Assembly (NCBI RefSeq): GCF_003569045.1
Contig: NZ_BFCB01000004.1
Span: 300,281-364,280 of the forward strand
DNA length: 64,000 nt
Source of the DNA: Aggregatilinea lenta
GTDB lineage: Bacteria; Chloroflexota; Anaerolineae; Aggregatilineales; Aggregatilineaceae
Direction of reading: 5' to 3'
Shown: positions 20,759 through 28,926 of the stretch, piece by piece
Layout: each line of letters starts with the position of its first letter
How positions within the stretch are numbered: the first letter of the stretch is position 1
Notes under the pieces: generated by a model
What the model saw: only the letters and a program-made list of their open reading frames with translations
The model's database searches: none
What the model was told of the DNA's origin: nothing
Translations under genes and position numbers: made by a program

Positions 20759-21943
20759 TTAGTAGTTCAACAACTCCGCCGTGTCGCCAAAGGCCGAGGC
20801 CGGGTCGTTCGGGGTGGAACCGCCGCCCGATGCTGGGCCTTCCTTCCGCCATGCGGCGATTTCGACCGTCAGCCGCTCGAAGAAACTGCTCGGCGGTAGC
20901 GCGCCCTGCCCGTACTGAGTGTCCACGATGCGGATCTGCACGCGCAGCGTCTGCGTCTCCAGCGTGGTGATCGTGCCCGGCTCGACCAGCACCGCTTCAC
21001 CCTTCGGCGCGAGCTTGGTACGCAGCGCCTGGTCGTTGTAGGCGTGCTGGGTCATGAGTACTTTGGTCACCGTGCGGATGTCGTTCTTGTCGAACAGCCA
21101 CACCTCGGTCGCGGTCACCTTCTTCGGCTCGCCAACGCCGATAGTCTCCGAGATGCCCGATCCGCATTCGCCAAGGAACTCGCCGCTCTCAGTTTCGACA
21201 CTGAACGAGTCGTCGTACAGATCGTCGCCCAGTACGTAAGTCGAGACGTGCTGTACCAGCGGCGCGATTTCACCTGCAGCGGCGAAGTCCGTTTTCTGCT
21301 CGGCAGCGGCGCGCTTCACGGCGATGCGCTCCGAGTTCGATGCGACGGCGCCGGTAGATTCAGTGGTCGCGGGAGCCGGGGCAGCACCGGGCTTACGCGC
21401 CGGACGTCCCGGCTGCGGCTTGGCCCACTTGCCCACCGGCACGGCCCAGTAAAAGGTCATAGCGAAGGCCAGGATCAGCCCGATCAAGGCGACGCCTCCC
21501 AAACACAGCAGCGGGCTGAGCAGATTCCCCAACGTGCTGTGCTCGATCACCTTTGCCTGCTCGGCAGCGGCGTCGGCGTTCGCATTCGCCACCTGTAGCA
21601 GTGTGCCAAGCTGCCCGGCCAGTTGTGCGTCGGCCTGGTTTTCCTGTATGAGTTCCTCAATCATGTCCGGCGTCACACCTGCCGAGACGATCTTGCGTGC
21701 GGCCTCTTCCGTGTCGCCGGTATCGGCCAGCTCAACCGCCGTCATCTTGATCCACTGGTCCTTGTACCCGTCGGCCAGATGCACCGGTTCGGCATCGTAA
21801 AACTTGATCGGCGCGCCCTGGTAAGCCCACAGCAAGCCGATGATCACGCCGAGCAGCACGAGTCCCAGCCGCCAAAGCGACGGCGCGAGTGAACTCAGTA
21901 CAGGTTTAGCCATGATCTTGAACTGTGGTACGAGGCGTCCCAT
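20759..21943 (-). CDS. Uncharacterised membrane protein with two transmembrane helices
   Basis: 394 residues, not recognised. One helix lies near residues 23-41 (LWRLGLVLLGVIIGLLWAY) and a second near 147-170 (LLCLGGVALIGLILAFAMTFYWAV). The stretch between them (about 45-145) is acidic and helical, rich in Ala, Gln and Glu, and probably extracytoplasmic. After the second helix there is a Pro/Ala-rich linker with KPQPGRPARKPG, then a C-terminal soluble domain of about 170 residues with a likely beta structure (VSTYVLGDDLYDDSFSVE, GECGSGISETIGVGEPKKVTATEVWLFDK). The start at 21943 has AGAAAGG upstream; an ATG ten codons in has no ribosome site. The topology would place the C-terminal domain inside the cell. 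Function unknown. Confidence 0.75.
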   Translation of the reverse strand: MGRLVPQFKIMAKPVLSSLAPSLWRLGLVLLGVIIGLLWAYQGAPIKFYDAEPVHLADGYKDQWIKMTAVELADTGDTEEAARKIVSAGVTPDMIEELIQENQADAQLAGQLGTLLQVANANADAAAEQAKVIEHSTLGNLLSPLLCLGGVALIGLILAFAMTFYWAVPVGKWAKPQPGRPARKPGAAPAPATTESTGAVASNSERIAVKRAAAEQKTDFAAAGEIAPLVQHVSTYVLGDDLYDDSFSVETESGEFLGECGSGISETIGVGEPKKVTATEVWLFDKNDIRTVTKVLMTQHAYNDQALRTKLAPKGEAVLVEPGTITTLETQTLRVQIRIVDTQYGQGALPPSSFFERLTVEIAAWRKEGPASGGGSTPNDPASAFGDTAELLNY

Positions 21944-22092
21944 AGGCCCAAGCCTTTCTTTTTAAGCTGCCACACGGCATGGTAGCACAACCGACCGCAC
22001 ATCATTTCACGCATTGTACATGAACACAAAATGCAAGACAAATCGTACGTTAACAATTTCCGAACTTGCCGCTCTACCTGGATGCTAATGGA

Positions 22093-22131
22093 AAACCTCC
22101 TGCGCCTACCAATCGAGGCTGCAGGAGGTTT
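22093..22131 (-). terminator. Terminator of the sugar ABC operon
   Basis: AAACCTCCTGC (22093-22103) and GCAGGAGGTTT (22121-22131) form an 11-bp perfect stem. Read on the minus strand the hairpin ends in TTTTCC, so it serves the permease gene ending at 22162. Confidence 0.8.
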
Positions 22132-22161
22132 GCGAAAAACACGTTACCGGCCTGCGCGGGG

Positions 22162-23379
22162 CTATCCCTTGACCGACCCGGCCAGCAGTCCGCGCACGAA
22201 GAAACGCTGGAAGCCCAGGAACACGATGACCGGCACGGCCATGCTGATGAAGGCCGCCGCCGTCATACGATGCCAGCCGCCGCCCAGCGAGTCAACCAAC
22301 TGGCTCAACTGGTAGGTCAGCACCGGAGCCTTGTTCCCCAGGAAGATCAGGGCCACCAGCAGGTCGTTCCAGACCCACAGGAACTGGAAGATGCCCAGCG
22401 CCGCGATGGCAGGCAGCGCCAGCGGCATCACGATCTTGCGGAACACCTGGAAGTGCCCTGCCCCATCGAGATATGCCGACTCGAACAGGTCGCGCGGCAG
22501 TGATGCGACGAAGTTACGCATCAGGTAGATGGCATAGGGCAGCCCGAAGCCAGTGTGGAACAACCAGACCCCCAGGAACGAGCCGTTCAGGTGCAGTTGC
22601 GTGTACAGCCGGAAGATCGGCACGAGCGTCATTTGAAGCGGGATGATCTGCAGTCCGACCAGGATCGTGAACAGCACTTTACGCCCGCTGAAGTCGAGCC
22701 AGGCGAACGCGTACGACGCGAACCCGGCGAACAGGATCGGCAGCAGCGTCGCGGGGATGCTCACGGCGAAGCTGTTCAGCATACCCCGGAAGATTGCGCC
22801 CTGGCGGGTGGCGTCCTTCCAGAAGTCGCAGCTTCGTGTCCCGGTCGAGCCTTCCGTCTCGCAAGCCTCTTCGTAGGTGCCGCCGCGCGCGTCGTAACCA
22901 ACCAATACGTCTTCATAGTTATTGAGTGTGAAGCGCGACGTCCCCGACCCGGCCTGCGCTTGCAAGTAGGCCAGAATGTCGGAGGATGCCTGCGTGGGGT
23001 CGTCCGGCTGCATTTCTTCCGGTACGTGCGGATCACCGCTTTCGAGTGTGCCACGCGCGATGAGCAGCTGCACGCGCTGCGCGTTACCCCGGAACTCACT
23101 CGTGATCGTGTCCGGATCGCTCAGGTCGACGCCTTCGACGCCTTTCAGATCGGCACCGTGGCACTCCCCACAAGTCTGCTCGTACGTAGCTGGATCGGCG
23201 GTGTCGCTCGTGAGCGCGGTCCACCACCCCGACTTCGTCACGACTTCCTGCGGGCGGAACGAGGTCACGAACAGACCTAACGTGGGGATCAGCCAGATCA
23301 TGCACAGCAAAAAGACGGCCAGGTTCACCGGGATGCGGTTCAGGATTGCCACGATGCGATCGCGTGTTTCAGTACTCAT
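22162..23379 (-). CDS. MalG-like sugar ABC permease with an inserted cytochrome-c-like domain
   Basis: 405 residues, about 120 more than a usual MalG-type permease. After the first TM helix (about 17-40) and the family motif TSFRPQEVVTKSGWW comes an insert (about 58-147) before the permease resumes at FTLNNYEDVL (150-159). The insert contains a CxxCH haem motif, CGECH (C70, C73, H74), and an EEMQP Met (M123) placed like the distal ligand of class I cytochrome c, ending in a helix DILAYLQAQAG. In MalG this loop is extracytoplasmic, where c-type haem is attached. The rest is a normal inner-membrane subunit with the EAA loop (FESAYLDGAGHFQVFRKIVMPLALP). Its ATG overlaps the upstream permease stop (ATGA) and has GGAGGAG upstream. 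Third gene of the operon; no ATPase is encoded nearby. Confidence 0.93.
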   Translation of the reverse strand: MSTETRDRIVAILNRIPVNLAVFLLCMIWLIPTLGLFVTSFRPQEVVTKSGWWTALTSDTADPATYEQTCGECHGADLKGVEGVDLSDPDTITSEFRGNAQRVQLLIARGTLESGDPHVPEEMQPDDPTQASSDILAYLQAQAGSGTSRFTLNNYEDVLVGYDARGGTYEEACETEGSTGTRSCDFWKDATRQGAIFRGMLNSFAVSIPATLLPILFAGFASYAFAWLDFSGRKVLFTILVGLQIIPLQMTLVPIFRLYTQLHLNGSFLGVWLFHTGFGLPYAIYLMRNFVASLPRDLFESAYLDGAGHFQVFRKIVMPLALPAIAALGIFQFLWVWNDLLVALIFLGNKAPVLTYQLSQLVDSLGGGWHRMTAAAFISMAVPVIVFLGFQRFFVRGLLAGSVKG

Positions 23380-24293
23380 CGCGCTGCCTCCTCCGCATTG
23401 AACCGGCGAACGTTGAGGATCATGACAGGAACAATCAGCAAGATCAGGATCACGGCGTAGGCCGCCGCCAGGCCATCGTTATTGTACAGGTACAGCTCCG
23501 ACACCATTCGCGTCGCGATAACGTCCGTGTCGATCCCCTTCAAGACCCAGACGATGTCGAATATCTTCAGGGTGTTGATGGTCATGGTCGTCAGTACGAC
23601 TGCAATGGTCGGTAGAAGGTGCGGCAGCATGATGCGGAAGAACACCTGGAGTTCGTTCGCGCCGTCCACACGTGCCGCTTCGAGGATTTCTTCAGGGATG
23701 GATCGTAGCGCTGCGGCCAGAATCGTCATCGTGAAGCCGGTCCACACCCAGATACCGACTACGATCAGCAGGAACGTATTGCCGGGCGGTGACGTCGCCA
23801 GCCACGCCTTTGCGTCGCCGCCGAACAGCTTCAGGATGGCATTCAACAAACCAATATTCGCATTTGGGTCGTAAACGAAGCGCCAGATAATGCTCGCGCC
23901 GACAAACGAGATTGCCATAGGTAAGAAGATGATCGATTTGGCGACCGATCCGTACGCCACACGATCGGTGAGCACGGCCAGCAGCAGGCCCAGGACAACG
24001 GTGCCGGGCACCATGATAATCAGCCACAGCGCCGTGTTACGAAGGGCGATCTGGCCCGAGTCACTGGTAAACGCGCGTCGGTAGTTCTCAAACACGCCTG
24101 CACAGGGTGCGTCTTCGGCATTCGAGCAGTCACTGGACGCCCAGCCGCTGTCAGAATCGTTTCGAAAGCTCAAATAAGTGGTGCGCAGGGTCGGATATAC
24201 GACAAAAATAAGCATAATGATCAGCGCCGGGCCGACGTACAGCCAAGGCACTGTTCGCCCCTGGCGCATGATCATGGGCGTTGTGCTGCTCAT
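23376..24293 (-). CDS. MalF-like sugar ABC transporter permease
   Basis: 305 residues from the ATG at 24293, with AAGGAG about 9 bases upstream; the 11-residue extension to 24326 is unsupported. Six TM helices are predicted by eye (first at VPWLYVGPALIIMLIFVVYPTL). The cytoplasmic EAA loop reads EEILEAARVDGANELQVFFRIMLPHL, which docks on the ATPase. The loop after TM1 is somewhat long and has two Cys (SSDCSNAEDAPCAG), perhaps a disulfide outside the membrane. It pairs with the MalG-like subunit to form the importer channel. Second gene in the operon, coupled to the third by a 4-base overlap, about 115 bases after the binding-protein gene. Confidence 0.95.
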   Translation of the reverse strand: MSSTTPMIMRQGRTVPWLYVGPALIIMLIFVVYPTLRTTYLSFRNDSDSGWASSDCSNAEDAPCAGVFENYRRAFTSDSGQIALRNTALWLIIMVPGTVVLGLLLAVLTDRVAYGSVAKSIIFLPMAISFVGASIIWRFVYDPNANIGLLNAILKLFGGDAKAWLATSPPGNTFLLIVVGIWVWTGFTMTILAAALRSIPEEILEAARVDGANELQVFFRIMLPHLLPTIAVVLTTMTINTLKIFDIVWVLKGIDTDVIATRMVSELYLYNNDGLAAAYAVILILLIVPVMILNVRRFNAEEAAR

Positions 24294-24328
24294 CAGATCT
24301 CTCCTTGGCTCCCCCAATAAACGCAAGA

Positions 24329-24352
24329 GGAGGCGCTCTCAGGAACGCCTCC
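24329..24352 (-). promoter_or_regulatory. Intercistronic hairpin between binding protein and permease genes
   Basis: GGAGGCG (24329-24335) and CGCCTCC (24346-24352) form a 7-bp stem with a 10-base loop, with no T-run on the minus strand. Such hairpins after a binding-protein gene usually protect the upstream mRNA or partly stop transcription, so the binding protein is made in excess over the permeases. The role here is inferred. Confidence 0.55.
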
Positions 24353-24409
24353 CCCAGGGCAGTGTCACAGGTTAGGGATTCAGTGAGGAACTGCTCAACT
24401 GCATTTCCT

Positions 24410-25729
24410 CTACCCTGCTGCCTCAGTCGCCGCCATGTCGGCACCCATCGAGGCTTCATCGATCGCCTGCTGGATGGCACCCAGTTGCTCGGCGACATCC
24501 GCGCCACCAACCGCAGCCGTCAGGGCATCGAACTCAGCTTGGCCTGCGCCACCCGGCAGCAGGTCGCCCACGTCGAACACGACTTCTGGCGAATCCAACA
24601 GGGCCTGGGCCTTGCCTGCCGAGATCGGGTTCTCGTAAGCCGAGATATCGACGGCTGAGTTCGGGGTCAGGTCAAAGCCGCTGGCTGCCCACGCCGACGC
24701 GCCTTGCGCGCTGGTCAGGTAGTTCATCACAGCCTGCACTGCTGGAGTGTTGTTGAACACGGCGATGAAGTCCGCGCCCACCTGCATCGGAGCCGGTTCA
24801 CCACCGGGGCCGGGCAGCACGAAGAACGCGAAGTCCTCACCATACTGGAAGTCTGGGAACGCGGGCTGAATGGTGGCGCTACCGGCAAAACCGGACTGCT
24901 TCACCATCCACGCCTGGGGCGGATCCTGGAACGGCTGAAGAATGGCATCGTTGAAATTGGTCGTCCGCGTCCCGTCAGAGCCACCTGCGCCGTATGTGTT
25001 CACCCAGTCCACGTACATGGTCCAGGCATCGACCATGCCCTGGTCGGTCCAGTTCGTGGCGCCCGTCGCCAGGCCGCGAACGTAGTCCGCGCTCTGGAGG
25101 CGCAGCAGCAGGTCCTGCACGAAGTCCGTTCCGGCCCAACCCGTTGCGCCGCCGCTCTCGAAGCCCATTGCCAGCGCCGGGGTATCGGTCGCAGCCATCG
25201 TATCGAGCAGCGCCGTAAAGTCTTCCCAGGTCGTGGGCACTTCGTAGCCTTCAAGCTCAAAGGACAGCGGGCTATACCACACCAGCGACTTGATGTCGGT
25301 CTTGATCGGCAGGCCGTACCACGTGCCGCCCACCGACCCCAGATCCTGCCAGCTCTGATCGTAGTTGTCAGCATTGACGTTCACTTCGGACAGCGGCACA
25401 AGGTTTTCTGCATACTGCTGAAGCGCGCCCACGTTCGGCATCGAGGCGATGTCCGGCGGCTCGCCGCCTTCAACGCGCGTCGAAAGCACGGTTTGCAGGT
25501 CGCGTGTCCCTTCGTGGTTAAGGGTCAGATCGCATGCTTCAAGGACAGGTGATAGCACCTGCTTGAAAGTTTCTTCTTCTTCACCGGCCCAAACACTGAT
25601 GACCGACACGTCCGATCCTTCGCTGCCGAAGCACTCGATGTCGCCCTGCGCACGAGTCACACCGACGGGACCAACGACAGCTGTCGCCAGGGCCAGCAGT
25701 AAGACCAAAACTAGAGAACGCTTTAGCAT
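24410..25729 (-). CDS. Sugar ABC transporter substrate-binding protein
   Basis: 439 residues, family 1 extracellular solute-binding protein. An N-terminal Sec signal (KRSLVLVLLLALATAVVGPVGV, cleavage likely after TRA) has no lipobox Cys at the end, although a Cys follows shortly after. The mature part has VISVWAGEEEETF, the motif EGGEPPDIASMPN and GTWYGLPIKTDIKSLVWYSP, as in alpha-glucoside or other oligosaccharide binders. Near the C-terminus the Ala-rich tail QQAIDEASMGADMAATEAAG resembles those of related binding proteins. The start ATG has AGGAGG at ideal spacing. First gene of the three-gene importer operon. The sugar bound cannot be told from sequence. Confidence 0.93.
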   Translation of the reverse strand: MLKRSLVLVLLLALATAVVGPVGVTRAQGDIECFGSEGSDVSVISVWAGEEEETFKQVLSPVLEACDLTLNHEGTRDLQTVLSTRVEGGEPPDIASMPNVGALQQYAENLVPLSEVNVNADNYDQSWQDLGSVGGTWYGLPIKTDIKSLVWYSPLSFELEGYEVPTTWEDFTALLDTMAATDTPALAMGFESGGATGWAGTDFVQDLLLRLQSADYVRGLATGATNWTDQGMVDAWTMYVDWVNTYGAGGSDGTRTTNFNDAILQPFQDPPQAWMVKQSGFAGSATIQPAFPDFQYGEDFAFFVLPGPGGEPAPMQVGADFIAVFNNTPAVQAVMNYLTSAQGASAWAASGFDLTPNSAVDISAYENPISAGKAQALLDSPEVVFDVGDLLPGGAGQAEFDALTAAVGGADVAEQLGAIQQAIDEASMGADMAATEAAG

Positions 25730-25872
25730 TGAAACCTCCTGATTAGTTTTCTTGGCAAATCACACATTCCAGGTTTGTGGGGCGCTTCCGGCGACCATCA
25801 CCTCCTTTGAAGAGTGAAGCCCACAGAATGAGAGGAACGTCTGGATGGACGTGGAGAATAAGCTATTAATTG

Positions 25873-25902
25873 AATATAAGCAGAGTAATCGCATATTGCC
25901 AA
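25873..25902 (-). promoter_or_regulatory. Promoter of the sugar ABC operon
   Basis: On the minus strand, TTGGCA (25902-25897), an 18-base spacer and TATATT (25878-25873). It would give a leader of about 135 bases before the binding-protein ATG, long enough to hold control elements. Confidence 0.6.
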
Positions 25903-26103
25903 GTCGGACTTCCTATCGCACAACACCGGGCACAGTAACCCTCACAGGCGCGTGCAGCACCACCGATGTATGAATGGTGCGACAATAGGTGTTTCACTTG
26001 TCAATGACTTACTATCTTATGCTAGTACATAAAACGCCAAAAATCAAATCGTTTTGGATATTCTCCGATCATTCGTGCGCCGAAGCAGGGACCCAGCCGC
26101 GAA

Positions 26104-26133
26104 TTGCCGTCTCTTTGCGCCATCAGGTACAAT
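26104..26133 (+). promoter_or_regulatory. Promoter of the GNAT gene, probably leaderless
   Basis: TTGCCG (26104-26109), an 18-base spacer and TACAAT (26128-26133). The ATG at 26142 lies 8 bases after the -10 box, where transcription would begin. No ribosome site is visible. Confidence 0.55.
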
Positions 26134-26141
26134 CCCACGCC

Positions 26142-26693
26142 ATGAAATCATACACAGTCAATCAGTTTATTGTGCGCGAAGTCCGTGGAGAGAACGAGCT
26201 TCTCGCGTGCTCGAGGCTCGATCACAGCTTCGAGACCGGGTTCGTGTGGCAGATGGATGTGCGTCAGGAGGCCGAAGAGACGCTGGTGCGCTTTCGCACG
26301 GTACGGCTGCCGCGCACGATCCGATCCAGTTACCCGCGCACGCCCGAAACGCTGCTGGCTGCGTGGCAAAAGCGCGACTGTTTCCTCGTCGCGGCGGTAG
26401 ACGATGTTATATTAGGCTACATAAACATGCGGATTGACGCGACGCAGCGGGGATGGGTAGCCGACCTCGCGGTGGGTGCGTCGCTGCGGCGGCGTCGCAT
26501 CGGCAGCGCCCTGCTCGAACAGGCGACCCGGTGGGCAGCGCTGCACCACTTGCGCACGATGACCATTGAAACCCAGACGAAGAATTTTCCAGGGATTAGC
26601 TTCGCGCTCGCCAAGGGATTCACGTTCTGCGGCTACAACGACCATTATTATGCCAATCAGGACATCGCCCTGTTTTTCAACAAGCGCCTCTAG
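26142..26693 (+). CDS. GNAT family N-acetyltransferase
   Basis: 183 residues from ATG 26142, chosen because a -10 box ends at 26133 and the upstream open frame (to 25989) does not resemble protein. The acetyl-CoA fold is evident: beta4 VILGYINMRI, then WVADLAVGASLRRRRIGSALLEQATRWA with the pyrophosphate-binding R-R-x-x-I-G-S-A signature, and a C-terminal FALAKGFTFCGYNDHYYANQDIALFF. It transfers an acetyl group to an amine on an unknown small molecule or protein. Cytoplasmic. It is 33 bases upstream of the membrane-GAF gene, so the two may be cotranscribed. Confidence 0.85.
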   Translation: MKSYTVNQFIVREVRGENELLACSRLDHSFETGFVWQMDVRQEAEETLVRFRTVRLPRTIRSSYPRTPETLLAAWQKRDCFLVAAVDDVILGYINMRIDATQRGWVADLAVGASLRRRRIGSALLEQATRWAALHHLRTMTIETQTKNFPGISFALAKGFTFCGYNDHYYANQDIALFFNKRL

Positions 26694-26726
26694 CACCGGC
26701 GCTCCACCTGGACGTTTTACACGACC

Positions 26727-28721
26727 ATGATCGATTCGGAAACGCTGTTAGGGTCGCTTGAGTTGGCCAACGAGACGCTCACCGCTACGGTGGTGATCTT
26801 CTCAGTGTCGATCCTGCTCTACAACCTCTCGCGCCACGTCCAAAGCCGCGTCACCCAGGCGTCATCTGTAGTGCTGTTGTGCGTAACCCTCACCTACCTC
26901 GGCGACGTGTTCGTGTCACTCGATCCCGGCCAGCGTTACCTGGACGTGTGGCTGCGCTTCCAGTGGATCGGGATCTCGATTGTCCCGGCGGCGCTGTTTC
27001 ATCTGTCGGATGCGCTGCTGGCGACCACCGGGCGCCCCTCGCGCGGACGGCGTCGGTTCGTGGTGCGCATTTCGTACGCGATCGGCGCGACTTTTGCCGC
27101 GTTAGCGATCTTCACCGACAGTCTGATCACCGGACCAGAGACGGCCATCATTCCGCGCATGGTCGCCGGATCGGCCTTCCCCATCTACATGGCCTATCTG
27201 GTCACCATCGCCACCGTCTCGATGATCAACGTAATCCGCGCGCGCCGCCGCTGCCTGACGCGGTACACGCGGCGGCGCATGACGTACCTGCTGTCCGTGT
27301 TCCTGTCGCCCATCTACGGCCTGTTTCCCTTCACGGTCTTGTTTGGAGAGCTGGAACAGGCTAGCACGACGTCGCTGCTGATCACGCTCAACCTTGCCAA
27401 CCTGCTGATCCTGCTGATGCTGGCCTTCATGGCCTACCCGCTGTCCTTCTTCGGATCGGACCGCCCCGACCGTGTCATCAAGGCGCAGCTACTGGAATTC
27501 CTTCTACGCGGCCCCGTCACCGGTGCGGCGGTCCTGGCGATGATCCTGTTCGTGCCGCGTGTGACCAATTTCCTGGGCGTCGATGGCGACGCGGCGATGC
27601 CGTTTGCCGCCGTGACGACGCTATTGTTCCTCCAGTGGTCGATCACGCTGGCCCAACCGGTGCTGCAGCGCTGGCTGATCTACACCAGCGACCAGCAGCG
27701 CGCGCAGTGGATCCAGCAGCTCGGCGATCGGCTGCTGACCCAGGCCGACGCGGCCCAATTGCTCGAATCGATCCTGGCGGCGCTGTGCGACAGTCTGCGC
27801 GTGCCGACCGCATTCGTCGCGAACGTGCAGGCAGGCCAGGTGCAGCTCGTGCAAGTCGTGGGACCGCTGCTCCCCTCCCCCGAAGCGCTCACCGGCCCAG
27901 AGCTGTCGATGCTGGTCGCCAAGAACGGCGCGGCTGAAGAGGCGATTTCCGACACGCTGCGGCGCGAAAATGGTGTGTTTATCTGGCACTCGTACTGGCT
28001 GCTCCCGCTGCGGCATTCGCAGCCGCCCGGCCACGACGCAGAAGCCGAACCGGCGGGCATCCTCGGCATCTGGGCACGTGCCGCCGCTCCCGATTTTCTG
28101 TCCGACGAATGGGCCACGCTGGAAAGCCTCGCCGATCAGGCCGCGCAGGTGTTGGAGGATGTGCAGCTTCAATCCGAGGTGTTCTTGGTGCTCGAAGGAC
28201 TGGCCTCGCAGATGGACGCCATGCGTCAGTGGCGCGGTATCTCGCGCTACGGCCACGTCGCGCAGGCGCCCGCGAACGTGGAGACGGATCTTACCACTAG
28301 CCCTGACTTCTCCGACTGGATCAAGGACGCTCTGCGCGATTACTGGGGCGGCCCCAGGCTGACCGACAGCGAGCTGCTGCGGCTCAACATCGTCTGGCAC
28401 GAGATGGAAGAACTTGACGACTCGAACCCGGTGCGCGCGCTGCGGGCCGTGCTGGCACGCGCGATCGAAAACCTCAAGCCGGAAGGCCAGCGCAGTCTGA
28501 CGACGACCGAATGGATTCTGTACAACATCCTCGAAATGCGGTTTTTGCAGGGGCGCAAGGTACGCGACGTCGCGCTGCGGCTTGCCATGAGCGAGTCCGA
28601 CCTGTACCGCAAGCAGCGCATCGCCATCGAGGAAGTCGCGCGGCAAGTCGTCGAAATGGAGCACCGCGCCACCGGGCAGACGCAGGAGGGCGAAGCGCCG
28701 GAACCGGAGCCGAGCCGTTAG
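26727..28721 (+). CDS. Membrane sensor with 7TM-like region, GAF-like domain and C-terminal HTH
   Basis: 664 residues. The first 310 residues hold about eight hydrophobic helices resembling the N-terminal 7TM module of some histidine kinases (VVIFSVSILLYNLS, FQWIGISIVPAALFHLSDALL). A GAF-like domain follows (about 330-485; LGDRLLTQADAAQLLESILAALCDSLRVPTAFVAN ... LESLADQAAQVLEDV). The C-terminal part (about 530-650) has no kinase H-box or ATPase; it ends in a helix-turn-helix-like stretch (WILYNILEMRFLQGRKVRDVALRLAMSESDLYRKQRIAIEEVARQV) like a sigma-region-4 or RNA polymerase-binding fold. This suggests a membrane-bound one-component regulator, but DNA binding is inferred. The start ATG at 26727 has no strong ribosome site. 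Confidence 0.75.
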   Translation: MIDSETLLGSLELANETLTATVVIFSVSILLYNLSRHVQSRVTQASSVVLLCVTLTYLGDVFVSLDPGQRYLDVWLRFQWIGISIVPAALFHLSDALLATTGRPSRGRRRFVVRISYAIGATFAALAIFTDSLITGPETAIIPRMVAGSAFPIYMAYLVTIATVSMINVIRARRRCLTRYTRRRMTYLLSVFLSPIYGLFPFTVLFGELEQASTTSLLITLNLANLLILLMLAFMAYPLSFFGSDRPDRVIKAQLLEFLLRGPVTGAAVLAMILFVPRVTNFLGVDGDAAMPFAAVTTLLFLQWSITLAQPVLQRWLIYTSDQQRAQWIQQLGDRLLTQADAAQLLESILAALCDSLRVPTAFVANVQAGQVQLVQVVGPLLPSPEALTGPELSMLVAKNGAAEEAISDTLRRENGVFIWHSYWLLPLRHSQPPGHDAEAEPAGILGIWARAAAPDFLSDEWATLESLADQAAQVLEDVQLQSEVFLVLEGLASQMDAMRQWRGISRYGHVAQAPANVETDLTTSPDFSDWIKDALRDYWGGPRLTDSELLRLNIVWHEMEELDDSNPVRALRAVLARAIENLKPEGQRSLTTTEWILYNILEMRFLQGRKVRDVALRLAMSESDLYRKQRIAIEEVARQVVEMEHRATGQTQEGEAPEPEPSR

Positions 28722-28813
28722 ACGCCAAGGAAGTGGCTACACCGCGCACGGCATGAAGGCGATTCGCCTGAGCGCCGACATGACACGCGCAAAAAACATG
28801 TTGTGAGGGCGGT

Positions 28814-28842
28814 TTGACAAGGAATTTTAGCATTTCTATAAT
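28814..28842 (+). promoter_or_regulatory. Consensus promoter of the S1-domain gene
   Basis: TTGACA (28814-28819), exactly 17 bases, TATAAT (28837-28842). This is a perfect sigma-70/SigA consensus, so strong constitutive expression is expected. The leader before ATG 28927 would be about 78 bases. Confidence 0.9.
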
Positions 28843-28926
28843 AACTCAGTTTCTGATCGCATCTCCGTATTGTTGTGAACGTTGGAACGAGAACAACATA
28901 ATAGTGTGAGGCTGAGGAAGGTGTAT

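Larger units (their letters stand above)
25730..26141. other. Divergent intergenic region, no gene seen
   Basis: This 412-base gap is more AT-rich than its surroundings and holds the minus-strand promoter of the sugar operon (25873-25902) and the plus-strand promoter of the GNAT gene (26104-26133). A GNAT extension to ATG 25989 is open but would cover both promoter elements and reads as non-conserved sequence. A short inverted repeat GCACCA/TGGTGC (25958-25963, 25976-25981) is the only operator-like element noticed, and it is weak. Confidence 0.6.

Noticed and set aside
25958-25981. Inverted repeat GCACCA/TGGTGC as a LacI-type operator of the sugar operon
   Set aside because: Only 6 bp with a 12-base spacer and no central CG; too weak to call.
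25989-26141. N-terminal extension of the GNAT protein
   Set aside because: Covers the promoter at 26104-26133 and shows no protein-like composition.
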